Origin: Terriglobia bacterium
GTDB taxonomy: Bacteria > Acidobacteriota > Terriglobia > Terriglobales > Acidobacteriaceae
Length of the DNA stretch: 64,000 bases
Direction: 5' to 3'
Assembly: GCA_020073665.1 (NCBI GenBank)
Contig: JAIQEU010000015.1
Location: forward strand, 157,771-221,770
Positions within the stretch are counted from its first letter, which is position 1, and each line of letters opens with the position of its first letter. Position numbers and translations under genes: made by a program. A model generated the notes under the pieces. It was not told the origin of the DNA. It ran no database searches and saw only the letters and a program-made list of their open reading frames with translations. This document shows positions 52,463-62,093 of this stretch, piece after piece.

Positions 52463-53406
52463 CGCGCCTTCGCTCTGGGATGGTGCTTCTGGTACACCGT
52501 CTTCAGCCGATCCAGCGCCAAGTGGGTATACACCTGGGTGGTGGAGATGTCGGAGTGGCCAAGAATGGTCTGCACGGTGCGCAGGTCGGCGCCGTTTTCT
52601 ACCATGTGGGTGGCGCAGCTGTGCCGCAACATGTGTGGGCTGGCGTGCCGTCCCGTTCCCGAAGAGGCTGCCCCAACCATCTGCCACACCCGCTGGCGGG
52701 TAAGTTTGTGTGCGCCTCGGCCCAGAAACAACAGCGGCGATTCCTTTCCCGCCGCAAGCTGCCTTCGCGGTCCTGCCATGTACACGGTCAAGGCGTCCTG
52801 CGCCGACCTGCCCAAGGGAACGATTCTCTCTTTGTCGCCCTTGCCGCGCACCAGCACGTAGCCGAGATCGAGTTTCAAATCCTCCAGCTTGACTCCGATG
52901 ATTTCCGAGACGCGCAAGGCTCCCGCATAAAACACCTCCAGCATGGCACGGTTGCGCGCGGCCAGCGCTTCTGCCTCTTTGCGGTTCGAAACCGCTTGCG
53001 GGCCGCGCAAGGTTACTTCCATCTCGTCGCGCGCCAGCGCCTTGGGCAGCACCTTCCATTGTTTCGGCGAATCAATATTCAGCGTGGGATCGTGCTCGAT
53101 CATTTTGTCGAGCAGCAGATAACGATAGAGATGCCGCAGAGCTGAGAGCTTGCGCCCGACCGACCGTCCATCGACCGCATTGGTGAACAACTGCTGGATG
53201 AAATCGCGCACGTCATTGCGTCGGGCATTGGTCAGGATGCGCTTGCGCTTTCCCAGAAACCCTTCGAACTGGCCAATGTCGGTGGTGTAAGCCGAGATGG
53301 TAAGCGGCGCCAGGCCTTTCTCGATCTTCAGGTAGTCGAGAAAGCCGGACACGAAGCGGGAATTGGCCTCCGAGGGCACGGAGGGAGTATCCGCATTATC
53401 GGACAC
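52459..53406 (-). CDS. XerC/XerD-type tyrosine recombinase (first of pair)
   Basis: A 315-residue recombinase beginning at GTG 53406 ([16 protein letters not shown]). All catalytic residues are visible: Arg165 (ALRVSE), Lys190, His258 and Arg261 ([10 protein letters not shown]), His284 (LGHSDIS) and Tyr293 (TQVYTHL). Its start overlaps the stop of the DUF72 gene by one base (TAGTG) and its stop overlaps the next recombinase by 4 bases. Having both Xer proteins in one operon differs from E. coli, where xerC and xerD are far apart. Confidence 0.9.
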   Translation of the reverse strand: MSDNADTPSVPSEANSRFVSGFLDYLKIEKGLAPLTISAYTTDIGQFEGFLGKRKRILTNARRNDVRDFIQQLFTNAVDGRSVGRKLSALRHLYRYLLLDKMIEHDPTLNIDSPKQWKVLPKALARDEMEVTLRGPQAVSNRKEAEALAARNRAMLEVFYAGALRVSEIIGVKLEDLKLDLGYVLVRGKGDKERIVPLGRSAQDALTVYMAGPRRQLAAGKESPLLFLGRGAHKLTRQRVWQMVGAASSGTGRHASPHMLRHSCATHMVENGADLRTVQTILGHSDISTTQVYTHLALDRLKTVYQKHHPRAKAR

Positions 53407-54167
53407 TACGGCAAGTGGCCGCGCGGGTGCGTGCCGTCCACTCCCGCCACGTCTTTCAACACTTCCACGGCATACAGAGCCCCTTCCGGCGTCTCCTCGT
53501 GCTTGAAATAAGCAAAGACGTCGCGTCCGGCACTAAGGTGTTCGCGCAGCCGCGTCACCATGGCGCGGCGCTCTTCGGGCGTGTAGCTGGGCTTGCGGTA
53601 GCGGTAGTAACAGAACTCGGCAGTGACTTCATCCGGCGTGGTGCGCTCTTCGGTCTCGGCCACGCAGAGCGCGCGGTTCGAGTTCTTGAGCAAAGCAAAG
53701 ATCTCGTCGGTAAACCACGAGGCATGCCGGAATTCAAATGCCGAAGGCACTCCGCGCGGTAGTGTGCTCAGAAATTCCTCGAGCAAGCTGGCATCGGCTT
53801 TCAGGTTCGGCGGAAGCTGAAACAGAACCGGCCCCAGCTTTCTCGCGCTGGCCAACGGCTCGATGGTCGAGAGAAATCGTGGCACGAAGTCCTGAGTATT
53901 CTTCAATCTCTTTATGTGGGTGATGACCTGGTGCGCCTTGATGCCAAAGCGAAAACTGGCCGGGGTTTCTGCAATCCACTTCTGGATCGTAGTTTCCTTC
54001 ACCAGTTGCCGAAACGTGAAATTCACTTCAACGGTGTTGAGCTGGCCGGAGTAATGCTGCAGAAAGTTTTTCTGGGGAAGCTTGGCGGGATAGAAATCGG
54101 GCTTCCAGCTCGGGTAAGCCCATCCGGAGGTGCCCACAAACAGTTGCGCCATCGCTGGCTCCGTCAC
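53406..54167 (-). CDS. DUF72 domain protein
   Basis: A 253-residue TIM-barrel protein of the DUF72 (YecE-like) family: FVGTSGWAYPSWKPDFYP at the N-terminus, NTVEVNFTFRQL, FRFGIKAHQVITH, and PSAFEFRHASWF, the acidic/aromatic pocket of the family. Its enzymatic activity is not known with confidence. It is the second gene of a four-gene minus-strand run: LigD-type polymerase (15-base gap before it), then this gene, then the two Xer genes (1-base overlap). Its stop being inside the Xer start means tight coupling. Confidence 0.88.
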   Translation of the reverse strand: MTEPAMAQLFVGTSGWAYPSWKPDFYPAKLPQKNFLQHYSGQLNTVEVNFTFRQLVKETTIQKWIAETPASFRFGIKAHQVITHIKRLKNTQDFVPRFLSTIEPLASARKLGPVLFQLPPNLKADASLLEEFLSTLPRGVPSAFEFRHASWFTDEIFALLKNSNRALCVAETEERTTPDEVTAEFCYYRYRKPSYTPEERRAMVTRLREHLSAGRDVFAYFKHEETPEGALYAVEVLKDVAGVDGTHPRGHLP

Positions 54168-54182
54168 GCGAGATGAGCCGGA

Positions 54183-55223
54183 TTATACCTTTCGCGGATT
54201 TTTCTTCGCAGCCGGCCGGCGGGCTGGCGACTTCGCCGGTTTCTTCGCATCTCGGGGCTCGTCCGCCTGGGCGGCCAGATCTACCGTCGCCTCATGTCCG
54301 GTTTCGGCCAGGCCCGCCAGCTTGGGCAATTTCTGTTTCAATTGCAACACCGGGCCGAACAGGTCTCCCATCTTCTGCACCCGCCCAATCACGTGAGAGG
54401 CTTCGAACACCAGCAGGCCTGCGTCTTTTTTCTTCAGCGCGCGCTCGACTTCCTCCCAAGTCACTGGGGTCGAGACCGTGGGGCGCTCGCGCGCCCGCAG
54501 CGAGTACACCCCGATGGTGGTCTTGTGCTCGTCATTCTGGCTCCAGTCCACGAGCACCTTCCCTACGCGCAGCTGCTTCTTCATATCGCTGACCACCAGG
54601 CCGCGGTGCTCGCTTTCGAGCAGGCGCGCCAGTGCGTTCGCAAAGGTCTTGGTCTGTTCGTAGCTGGTGGGGGTGTGCAGCGGGACGTAGATCTGTAATC
54701 CCTTGGAGCCCGAGGTCTTGGGAAAACTCTGCAAGCCGAAGTGTTCGAAAACTTCCCGCAGCCACATGCCGACTTGGGCGCACTGCACGATATTGGCCGG
54801 CGGTCCCGGATCGAGATCAAACACCATCGTCGCCGGACACTCGAGGTCTTTCGCGAGTGCGAGCGACGGGTGTAGTTCGATGGACGCCAGGTTCGCCACC
54901 CAGACCAGCGTGGGCAGATCATTGAGCAGAATGTAGTGGATAGTGCGATGGTTGCTGTCGCTCCAGACCGGAGCGGTTTTCACCCAGTCCGGCCGGTGCG
55001 AGGGAGCATTCTTCTCGTAGAAGTAGTCTTTATCCACGCCTTCGGGATAACGCTTGAGCGTAAGCGGCCGTCCGGAAAAGTGCGGCAGCAATACCGGTGC
55101 AATCCGCACGTAGTAGTCGATGACCTGTCCCTTGGTGAATCCCGCGGCCGGGTATAGGACTTTGTCCAGGTTCGACAGCGACAATTTCTTGCCGTCGACT
55201 TCGACTACGGTTGGATTGCCCAC
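54183..55223 (-). CDS. LigD-type primase-polymerase (stand-alone)
   Basis: A 346-residue polymerase of the archaeo-eukaryotic primase type, equal to the polymerase domain of bacterial LigD used in non-homologous end joining. Catalytic metal ligands Asp136 and Asp138 lie in VFDLDPG, the nucleotide-binding KTSGSKGLQIYVP at 169-181, and the third acidic site near DWSQNDEHKTTIGVYSLRA. A Lys/Pro/Ala-rich tail (AKKPAKSPARRPAAKKN) ends the protein and may bind DNA. The ligase and nuclease domains of full-length LigD are missing, and no Ku gene is in the window. It heads the four-gene operon with DUF72 and Xer genes. Confidence 0.9.
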   Translation of the reverse strand: MGNPTVVEVDGKKLSLSNLDKVLYPAAGFTKGQVIDYYVRIAPVLLPHFSGRPLTLKRYPEGVDKDYFYEKNAPSHRPDWVKTAPVWSDSNHRTIHYILLNDLPTLVWVANLASIELHPSLALAKDLECPATMVFDLDPGPPANIVQCAQVGMWLREVFEHFGLQSFPKTSGSKGLQIYVPLHTPTSYEQTKTFANALARLLESEHRGLVVSDMKKQLRVGKVLVDWSQNDEHKTTIGVYSLRARERPTVSTPVTWEEVERALKKKDAGLLVFEASHVIGRVQKMGDLFGPVLQLKQKLPKLAGLAETGHEATVDLAAQADEPRDAKKPAKSPARRPAAKKNPRKV

Positions 55224-55360
55224 GCTCGTTCTCCGGATAAGTTCGCCGTTTAGTATAGAGGCCTCCGATGCGAACGTCTGCCGTTTGACAACCTACCCGC
55301 CCGCCACGTACTTTCAAGCTTCAGCCCCTCATGTATTTTTCCAACCGCAGTGGAGGTCCG

Positions 55361-56887
55361 ATGAAACACCGCACCATCCAACTATTCGGTGTCGCCCTGC
55401 TATTTACGGCGCTGGCCGCGGCCCAGGATATAGCTTCTTTCGAGAAAAAAATCACCGTCAAGAAGCTGGACAACGGCCTGACTGTGCTGATTTGCGAGCG
55501 TCCCGAAGCACCGGTGTTTTCCTTCTACACCCACGTGGACGCGGGTTCGGTGCAGGATCCGATGGGCCAGACCGGCCTGGCGCACATGTTCGAGCACATG
55601 GCCTTCAAGGGAACCGAGGCCATCGGGACCACCAACTATCCCGCCGAGAAGGCCGCGCTCGAGAAAGTAGAGACCGCTTACGCAGCCTACCTGCAAGAAC
55701 GTGACCAGCCAGCCAAGCGGGATGAGGCCCGGCTCCAGGAACTGAAGAGCGCCTGGCAGGCTGCCATCAAGGACGCCAACCAGTACGTCAAGTCAAACGA
55801 GTTTACCGAAATCGTGGAACGCAATGGCGGCCAGGACATCAATGCGTCGACCACCGAAGACGAGACCAACTACTTCTACGCGCTGCCGGCGAACCGTCTC
55901 GAATTGTGGGCGTACCTGGAGTCCGAGCGCTTCCTGCACCCGGTGATGCGCCAGTTCTATGACGAGCGCAACGTGGTGATCGAAGAACGCCGCATGCGGG
56001 TCGACAGCAATCCCATCGGGCGGCTGCTGGAACAGTTCACCACCGCGGCCTTCCAGGCGCATTCTTACCACCGCCCGGGCATCGGCTGGATCTCTGATCT
56101 CAACTCGTTCTCCGCCACCGACGCCAGGAAGTTTTTCGACACCTACTACATCCCGTCCAACATGGTGGTCACGGTGGTGGGCGACGTGAAAGCGGCACAG
56201 GCCATGCCCATCCTCGAAAAATACTTTGGCCGCATCCCGTCGCACCCAAAACCCGACGAGCGTACGACCACGGAGCCGCCGCAAAATGCCGAGCGCCGCG
56301 TGGTGCTGCACGACATGGCTCAGCCCATCTATCTCGAGGGCTACCACCGGCCCGACTACCGCGGCCAGGACGATGCGGTGTACGACGCCATTGCCGACCT
56401 GATGTCGAACGGGCGCACTTCCCGCCTCTACCGGGCCTTGGTGCGGGACAAGAAGATCGCTTCTGACTCGGCTGGTTTCAGTGGGCTGCCGGGCAACAAG
56501 TATCCTCACCTTTTCGCCTTCTACGCGGTGCCGTTGCCCGGCCACAAACCGGATGAAATGGCCGACGCGATCCACGCCGAGATCGAACGCATCAAGAAAG
56601 AAGACATCAGCGACGACGAGCTCAAAATGATTAAGACTCGCGCCAAGGCCAACCTGCTGCGCGGCCTGGGGGACAATGATGGCCTGTCCTTGCAGTTGGG
56701 ACTCTTCCAGGCGCGCTTTGACGACTGGCGGGAGCTGTTCCGGCAAGTTGACAAGATTGAGAAAGTCAGCAAGGCCGACATCCGCCGCGTGGCCAACCAG
56801 ACTTTCGTGGAGACCAACCGGACCGTTGGGATCATCGAGACCATAGCACCCCCTGCGGGCGGTGAGCAGAACGGAGGTGCACAGTGA
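55361..56887 (+). CDS. M16 zinc peptidase, catalytic partner
   Basis: A 508-residue exported protein from ATG 55361 with Shine-Dalgarno TGGAGG just before it. The signal peptide is VALLFTALAAAQD. The inverted zinc motif HMFEH (His75, Glu78, His79) lies in GLAHMFEHMAFKGTE, followed by the second M16 domain. It is probably a periplasmic endopeptidase. The next gene starts inside its stop (GTGA), giving a fixed ratio of the two chains, and the two together should form the clam-shell of a PqqL/YmxG-like heterodimer. Confidence 0.9.
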   Translation: MKHRTIQLFGVALLFTALAAAQDIASFEKKITVKKLDNGLTVLICERPEAPVFSFYTHVDAGSVQDPMGQTGLAHMFEHMAFKGTEAIGTTNYPAEKAALEKVETAYAAYLQERDQPAKRDEARLQELKSAWQAAIKDANQYVKSNEFTEIVERNGGQDINASTTEDETNYFYALPANRLELWAYLESERFLHPVMRQFYDERNVVIEERRMRVDSNPIGRLLEQFTTAAFQAHSYHRPGIGWISDLNSFSATDARKFFDTYYIPSNMVVTVVGDVKAAQAMPILEKYFGRIPSHPKPDERTTTEPPQNAERRVVLHDMAQPIYLEGYHRPDYRGQDDAVYDAIADLMSNGRTSRLYRALVRDKKIASDSAGFSGLPGNKYPHLFAFYAVPLPGHKPDEMADAIHAEIERIKKEDISDDELKMIKTRAKANLLRGLGDNDGLSLQLGLFQARFDDWRELFRQVDKIEKVSKADIRRVANQTFVETNRTVGIIETIAPPAGGEQNGGAQ

Positions 56888-58320
56888 AAAGACTTCCCTC
56901 CATTCTGATCATCATGGTCGCCCTGGCGGTGCCGCACCTACTGGCGCAAACCAGTTGGCAGCAAATTCCCATTCCGCCGCTTCCGGCGTTCCATCCGCAG
57001 GAACCGAAGCGCATCGAGCTACCCAACGGCATGGTGATCTTTCTACAGGAAGATCATGAGCTGCCCTTGATCGACGGCGTGGCGCGCATCCGCGGCGGCT
57101 CCCGCAGGGAACCCGCGGACAAGGTTGGCCTGGTCGACATCTACGGCGAAGTTTGGCGCACCGGCGGCACCAAGACCCAGACCGGCGATCAGCTTGATGA
57201 CTACCTGGAAATCCGCGCCGCCCGGGTAGAGACCGGTGGCGGCGGCGACTCCACCTCGCTGGGATGGTCTTGTCTCAAGGCTGACTTCGACGACGTCTTC
57301 AAAGTCGTCATGGACCTGCTGCAGAATCCCGCCTTCCGAGATGACAAACTTGACCTCGCCCAGCACGAAGCTTTCGACGGCATCTCCCGCCGCAACGATG
57401 ACATCGGCGGCATTGCTGCGCGTGAGTCGGTGAAGTTGGCATACGGCGCCCAGAATCCTTACGCCCGCGTCCCGGAATATGCCACCGTGTCCGCGATCAC
57501 CCGGCAGGACCTGGAGAACTGGTACCAGACCTACGTGCATCCCAACAACATCATCGTGGGTGTGGCGGGTGATTTTGACTCGGTGGCAATGGAGGCCAAG
57601 TTGCGCGCGGCGTTCGGCGCGTGGCCCAAGGGCCCGGCGTGGAAGAAAGATGACATCCCGCTGCAACCCGCCAAGCCCGGCTATTATCTGATTCCCAAGA
57701 CCGACGTGAATCAGAGCGCCATTCGCATGATCGCGCCGGGCACCCGACGCGACGACCCCGACTATTTCGCCATCGAGGTGTTCAACGAAGCCTTCGGCGG
57801 CGGATTCTCTTCGCGCCTGTTCCGCGATCTGCGCACCGGCAAGGGACTGGCCTACTCAGTGGGCGGCGGTGTGGGCACGGCCTTCGATCATCCCGGCGTG
57901 TTGCGGCTTTCGATTGGCACCAAGAGCCAGAGCACCGTGGAGGCGATTCAGGGCCTGTACCAGGAGGTCGACGACCTCACCACCAAGCCGATTACCGACG
58001 ACGAGATCAAGCGCGCCAAGGACTCCATCCTGAACTCGTTCGTGTTCAATTTCGACTCACCTGACAAGGTCTTGCGCGAACGCATGGCGTACGAGTTCTA
58101 CGGCTACCCGGCGGACTTTTTGGAGCGCTATCGCGCCGGCATCGAGAAAGTCCAACCAGCAGACGTAAAGCGCGTCGCCGCCAGGTTCATGCACACGGAC
58201 AAGCTGGCGGTGCTGGTGGTGGGCAACACCGGCGAGTTCGACAAACCGCTGTCGTCGCTGGGGCCGGTGACCACGGTGGACATAAGCATTCCGCCGCCTC
58301 CGGGGGAGCCCGTAAAATAA
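56884..58320 (+). CDS. M16-like protein, non-catalytic partner
   Basis: A 478-residue protein with a signal peptide (LIIMVALAVPHLLAQTS) and the two-domain M16 fold (MVIFLQEDHELPLIDGVARI, then RDLRTGKGLAYSVGGG). At the zinc site it has GLVDIYGEVWRTGG instead of HxxEH, so it cannot bind zinc in the usual way. In M16 pairs one chain is active and the other supports substrate binding; this fits that role. Its GTG start overlaps the stop of the active chain by 4 bases. Confidence 0.88.
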   Translation: MKRLPSILIIMVALAVPHLLAQTSWQQIPIPPLPAFHPQEPKRIELPNGMVIFLQEDHELPLIDGVARIRGGSRREPADKVGLVDIYGEVWRTGGTKTQTGDQLDDYLEIRAARVETGGGGDSTSLGWSCLKADFDDVFKVVMDLLQNPAFRDDKLDLAQHEAFDGISRRNDDIGGIAARESVKLAYGAQNPYARVPEYATVSAITRQDLENWYQTYVHPNNIIVGVAGDFDSVAMEAKLRAAFGAWPKGPAWKKDDIPLQPAKPGYYLIPKTDVNQSAIRMIAPGTRRDDPDYFAIEVFNEAFGGGFSSRLFRDLRTGKGLAYSVGGGVGTAFDHPGVLRLSIGTKSQSTVEAIQGLYQEVDDLTTKPITDDEIKRAKDSILNSFVFNFDSPDKVLRERMAYEFYGYPADFLERYRAGIEKVQPADVKRVAARFMHTDKLAVLVVGNTGEFDKPLSSLGPVTTVDISIPPPPGEPVK

Positions 58321-58326
58321 ACCTGC

Positions 58327-59595
58327 CTATTTCATCGGCTTTCGTGATCGGCGCCTGTGGCTGGGATTAGTACTTGGGGCGCTTGTGAGCAGGACAATGT
58401 GATCGGGAAGGTTTTCGACAGCAGCAATTGCATTCGCCACGTCGGCCCATGGCACATTGTTCCCTGGCTGGACGTACGCTATCGACGGTGGACGAATTTT
58501 TACCTCGTCGCTGACCGTACTGGCCAGTTTCTCCCATGGTGTTTTCTTCGAGTTCACATAGACAGCGGTTTGCCCATCACTGCTAGTCTCTAGTGCGACA
58601 ACAATCGGCCCGACTGACAGATCATCCTTCTTCACCAGTTCGCCGGGTTTTAGCAGAAGGACGTCCAGGCCCATGGGATTTCGGAAGGATGAAAAGGTCA
58701 TAAACCCTGCGACCGCAAGTGCCAGGCTCGGCGCTGCTAACAGTGCAAACGCTGGCGGTTCCGAGATTCTTTTCGCCGAGGGGAGTTTGTGTCGGCCGAT
58801 TCGCTCACCTTGGTGCCGAACTTCCCCAGAACACGCAACAGCATCCGCCGAAATAATAGTCTCCGATCCTGCAACGAAATCTTCCCGTCGGTTGCGCCAT
58901 TGCTGATGAGAGTTCAGGTGGGTGATTGCTTCAAGCGCCATGTTGGACATTTCACTCTCAATCCTATCTAAGCGTACCCGGAGATAGTTGTACGACCATA
59001 CTGCTGGAATCGCCACGAGCAGTCCCGAGGCAGTTGTGAAAAGCGCCGCAGCTACGTACTTGGCCACCATTACCAATGCCGCATGCTTCTCCATGCCGAT
59101 GCCTCGGAATGCGCTCATAATGCCCAAGCATGTGCCCGCAAGTCCGAGGAGTGGCGAGGTGGAGGCAATTGATTTAAGAGTGCCAACGCTTAGACTGAAG
59201 TCGGCGGCGAGTTTCCTCTGACAATGCTGGAATGCCCGACTGGCGATGTCGATCGCATCCGCAATAGTGCATTGCGACGGCGCCGACGCAAAGGCAGTTA
59301 GCCCGGTGGCTACCATTGTGGCGACAGGACTTCGGCTCTTCCGTGCAGCGATCGTGATCACTTCATCGAATGCGCCGCCGCGAAGCGCTTGACCGGCATC
59401 ACGTACGAATGCACATGATTGACGTCGAGCCACGTGATAGCGGTAGGAACCGCGGCTGACAACGATAACGACGTAAGCGAGCATGAGCGCAAGCAGGTAG
59501 ACGTCGAGTCGCGTGATCCAGTTCGTCCAGAGCCATAGGTATCCAATACTCCACTCACACCCGTTCGGTTGCCACCAGCTACAGTCTCCAGGCAT
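58327..59595 (-). CDS. ExbB (TolQ/MotA-type) and ExbD fused in one protein
   Basis: A 422-residue protein. N-terminal part (1-225): ExbB/TolQ-type proton channel, with a first transmembrane helix (about 31-48), a cytoplasmic loop, and the family motif region LKSIASTSPLLGLAGTCLGI (140-159) and YVAAALFTTASGLLVAIPAV (180-199). Then a poorly conserved linker (226-280). The C-terminal part looks like ExbD/TolR: one transmembrane helix (about 283-303), then a periplasmic domain (325-404) with PPSIAYVQPGNNVPWADVAN as the typical ExbD strand-helix segment. ExbB and ExbD normally are separate proteins that power TonB. The gene is less GC-rich than its neighbours, with cysteines and mixed codons, which suggests transfer. 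It converges on the M16 genes (6-base gap). Confidence 0.68.
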   Translation of the reverse strand: MPGDCSWWQPNGCEWSIGYLWLWTNWITRLDVYLLALMLAYVVIVVSRGSYRYHVARRQSCAFVRDAGQALRGGAFDEVITIAARKSRSPVATMVATGLTAFASAPSQCTIADAIDIASRAFQHCQRKLAADFSLSVGTLKSIASTSPLLGLAGTCLGIMSAFRGIGMEKHAALVMVAKYVAAALFTTASGLLVAIPAVWSYNYLRVRLDRIESEMSNMALEAITHLNSHQQWRNRREDFVAGSETIISADAVACSGEVRHQGERIGRHKLPSAKRISEPPAFALLAAPSLALAVAGFMTFSSFRNPMGLDVLLLKPGELVKKDDLSVGPIVVALETSSDGQTAVYVNSKKTPWEKLASTVSDEVKIRPPSIAYVQPGNNVPWADVANAIAAVENLPDHIVLLTSAPSTNPSHRRRSRKPMK

Positions 59596-59778
59596 CAGGA
59601 GAAATGTACTCCTCGGTTGCTGCGTTCATTAAGAAGAGACACCAAACCAACTGCTCGTGTTTCCATTCGGGCCGCCTGGCTCTCTAAACCCCCAGTCCTC
59701 GCCCCACGGGATTCTCACCCGATGAAGAAGTAAATCTTCTCCTCAAAATACCAACCCGGCAGCCTCTTGACAGGCGCT

Positions 59779-60825
59779 ATGAACCGGCTTACCGTAAGGC
59801 GAACAAAAGACGAATACACCATGGCTTCCCTCCCGCTTCTCCCCGCATCTGATCGGCCCAAGCTTGTGGGCATTGCCCGCCTCGCGGCGCAAGGCGAGTC
59901 GTTGCGCGAAGGCCACAACGTTGAGTACTTCAACCTGGCCGTCCGTTCCCTGCTGAACCGCTGCACCTCCCGGCGCATGCCTTTTGATTGGACGATCAAC
60001 CCCTATCGCGGCTGCGAGTTTGCCTGCAAGTATTGCTACGCGCGCTACACCCACGAATTCATGGAGATGCGTGATGGGCTGGATTTCGAGCAGAAGATCT
60101 ACATCAAGCAGCACGCCGCGAACTTGCTGCGCCAGGAACTGCGCCAGGTAAAGCCGGACCAGGAAATAGCCATCGGCACGGCCACCGACCCTTACCAGCC
60201 GGCCGAGCGGCGATTTGAGGTGACGCGAGCAATTCTGGAAGAGTTGTCGCAGCGCGAGGGACTACGGCTCGGGATCGTGACCAAATCCAATCTCGTGACG
60301 CGTGATGTTGATCTGCTGCAAAGAATCGCGCGTAACAACCGGCTGTTCGTACACCTGACAATCACTACGATGAAGGCTGATCTGGCCCGCATTCTGGAGC
60401 CGCGTGCGCCACGTCCGGACCTGAGGCTGGAAGCGATGCGCCAGCTCAGCCAGGCCGGAGTCAGCGCCGGGGTGATTTGCGCGCCGGTGCTGCCCGGAAT
60501 TACGGACTCGCCTCGCGATCTGGAGGACGTCGTGCGGGCCGTGGCTGGAGCTGGGGGAAAGTACATCTTTGCCAATCCGCTGTTCTTGAAGCCGTGCTCG
60601 GCCGCCGTGTTTCTTCCCTTCCTGGAGAAAGAGTTTCCTCACCTGGTCGGCAGTTACCGCGAGCGCTACCAGGACCGTGCGTTTCTGCCCAAGACCTACG
60701 GAAAGCGACTTTCGCAGCTAATGGCGCGCCTGCGAGAGAAGCATGGCATGCGCAATTCCTACGACCGTTACGCCCCGAAGGCCTACCTAGCAGCAGCGGC
60801 GATCTCGCAACTCACATTGTTCTAG
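59779..60825 (+). CDS. radical SAM protein (Rv2578c/SplB-like)
   Basis: A 348-residue radical SAM enzyme from ATG 59779. The TTG at 59767 and the ATG at 59821 are alternative starts; a TTGACA box at 59767-59772 would even place a promoter there and favour 59821. The iron-sulfur motif is CEFACKYC (Cys79, Cys83, Cys86) within TINPYRGCEFACKYCYARY. The middle has ATDPYQPAERRFEVTRAILE and GAGGKYIFANPLFLKPC. This is the pattern of the Rv2578c group and of spore photoproduct lyase relatives, whose substrate is unknown. No repair gene is next to it. Confidence 0.83.
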   Translation: MNRLTVRRTKDEYTMASLPLLPASDRPKLVGIARLAAQGESLREGHNVEYFNLAVRSLLNRCTSRRMPFDWTINPYRGCEFACKYCYARYTHEFMEMRDGLDFEQKIYIKQHAANLLRQELRQVKPDQEIAIGTATDPYQPAERRFEVTRAILEELSQREGLRLGIVTKSNLVTRDVDLLQRIARNNRLFVHLTITTMKADLARILEPRAPRPDLRLEAMRQLSQAGVSAGVICAPVLPGITDSPRDLEDVVRAVAGAGGKYIFANPLFLKPCSAAVFLPFLEKEFPHLVGSYRERYQDRAFLPKTYGKRLSQLMARLREKHGMRNSYDRYAPKAYLAAAAISQLTLF

Positions 60826-60896
60826 GGCCTCGGTCAGCCCAGCGCGCCCCCAAACTTCGCTTCGGGCATCTATAATCGCTGATTCCGATTCTCTCG

Positions 60897-62081
60897 ATGC
60901 CTACGCCAACTTCCCCGCCCGCTCCCACTTCGCCGCCGAACCCCAGCCATCGGCCGGGCATTTCGACTCAGCTCAGGCAATTCTGGCACCGCATCACCGA
61001 GGGACTGGAGTTGAACCAACTCTGGTCTCAGTTCAAGTCTGACGCCCGCGCCAGCTACCGCCTGTACTCGCGTGACTACAAGGTCCGCCGATCGCAAGAC
61101 ACGCGCAAGCGCACCGGCTTTCAAGTGGCGCAGGAGTTTGCCTGGGCCATCCTGGAGAAACTGAGCCCGGCGCGAAGGGTGCTGCTGCTGCTGGCGCTTT
61201 TGCTGTTGTTTTTTGGCGGCGGCGACTACAGTTGGCAAGATAGGGCGGGTCACATCCGGGTGATCACGCTGCCCCTGCAGTTCTACGGCGGCGCGCTGCT
61301 TTTCGTCCTGCTGATGCTGGAAGTCGCCGACCGGGTGGTGATGAAGCGCGACCTGGAAATCGCGCGCGATATCCAGCGCTGGCTCTTGCCGGCAACCCCA
61401 CCCCAGGTGCCAGGTCTGGCGATAGCGTTTGCGACACGTGCCGCCAACACCGTGGCCGGCGACTACTACGACGTGTTTGCCCGTCCGCTGTCACCGTCTG
61501 GAGAGGAGCGCTTTCTCCTAGCTGTGGCCGATGTGGCGGGTAAAAGCATTCCCGCAGCCCTCCTCATGGCCACTTTCCAGGCCAGTCTCAAGACGCTTTC
61601 CTCGACTTCATGTTCCCTGGCCGAGCTCGTTGCGGGAATGAACCAGTACGCCTGCACCAACAGCCAGGGCGGAGTACGCTTTACCACCGCATTCCTGGCT
61701 GAATTTGACGCCGTCACGCGGACGCTTACCTACATCAACGCCGGTCACAATACGCCGGTACTGCGCCGCAGCTCGGGCGTGGTGGAGCGCCTCACCGAAG
61801 GCGGCTTGCCGCTGGGAATTCTGGCCGATGCCACCTACCCTTCCGCCAGCCTGACTTTGCAGAAGGGCGACTGGCTGATCATCTTCACCGACGGTTTGGT
61901 GGAGGCAGTGAACCAGCGCGACGAAGACTACGACGAGCCGCGCATGCTGAATGTCATTGAAGCAGGCGTGACTGCCACTCCCGAAGAACTGCTGCGCCGC
62001 ATGATGGCAGACGTGGATGCGTTCGTGGGAACCACGCCCCAGCACGACGACATCACCTGCCTGGTGGTAAAGGTGGAGTAG
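60897..62081 (+). CDS. SpoIIE/PP2C-type Ser/Thr phosphatase, membrane-bound
   Basis: A 394-residue protein. The N-terminal 85 residues are soluble and Pro-rich at the start. Two hydrophobic segments follow (RVLLLLALLLLFFGGGDY, about 100-117, and VITLPLQFYGGALLFVLLML, about 122-141). The PP2C-SpoIIE domain has AGDYYDVF, then LAVADVAGKSIPAALLMATF, AGHNTPVLRR and the final HDDITCLVVK. RsbU-like phosphatases of this type relay stress signals to anti-sigma antagonists. It follows the radical SAM gene by 71 bases on the same strand. No rsb partner gene is adjacent, although an RsbRD-like gene lies at 37360. Confidence 0.88.
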   Translation: MPTPTSPPAPTSPPNPSHRPGISTQLRQFWHRITEGLELNQLWSQFKSDARASYRLYSRDYKVRRSQDTRKRTGFQVAQEFAWAILEKLSPARRVLLLLALLLLFFGGGDYSWQDRAGHIRVITLPLQFYGGALLFVLLMLEVADRVVMKRDLEIARDIQRWLLPATPPQVPGLAIAFATRAANTVAGDYYDVFARPLSPSGEERFLLAVADVAGKSIPAALLMATFQASLKTLSSTSCSLAELVAGMNQYACTNSQGGVRFTTAFLAEFDAVTRTLTYINAGHNTPVLRRSSGVVERLTEGGLPLGILADATYPSASLTLQKGDWLIIFTDGLVEAVNQRDEDYDEPRMLNVIEAGVTATPEELLRRMMADVDAFVGTTPQHDDITCLVVKVE

Positions 62082-62093
62082 ACGCCCTCTTAA

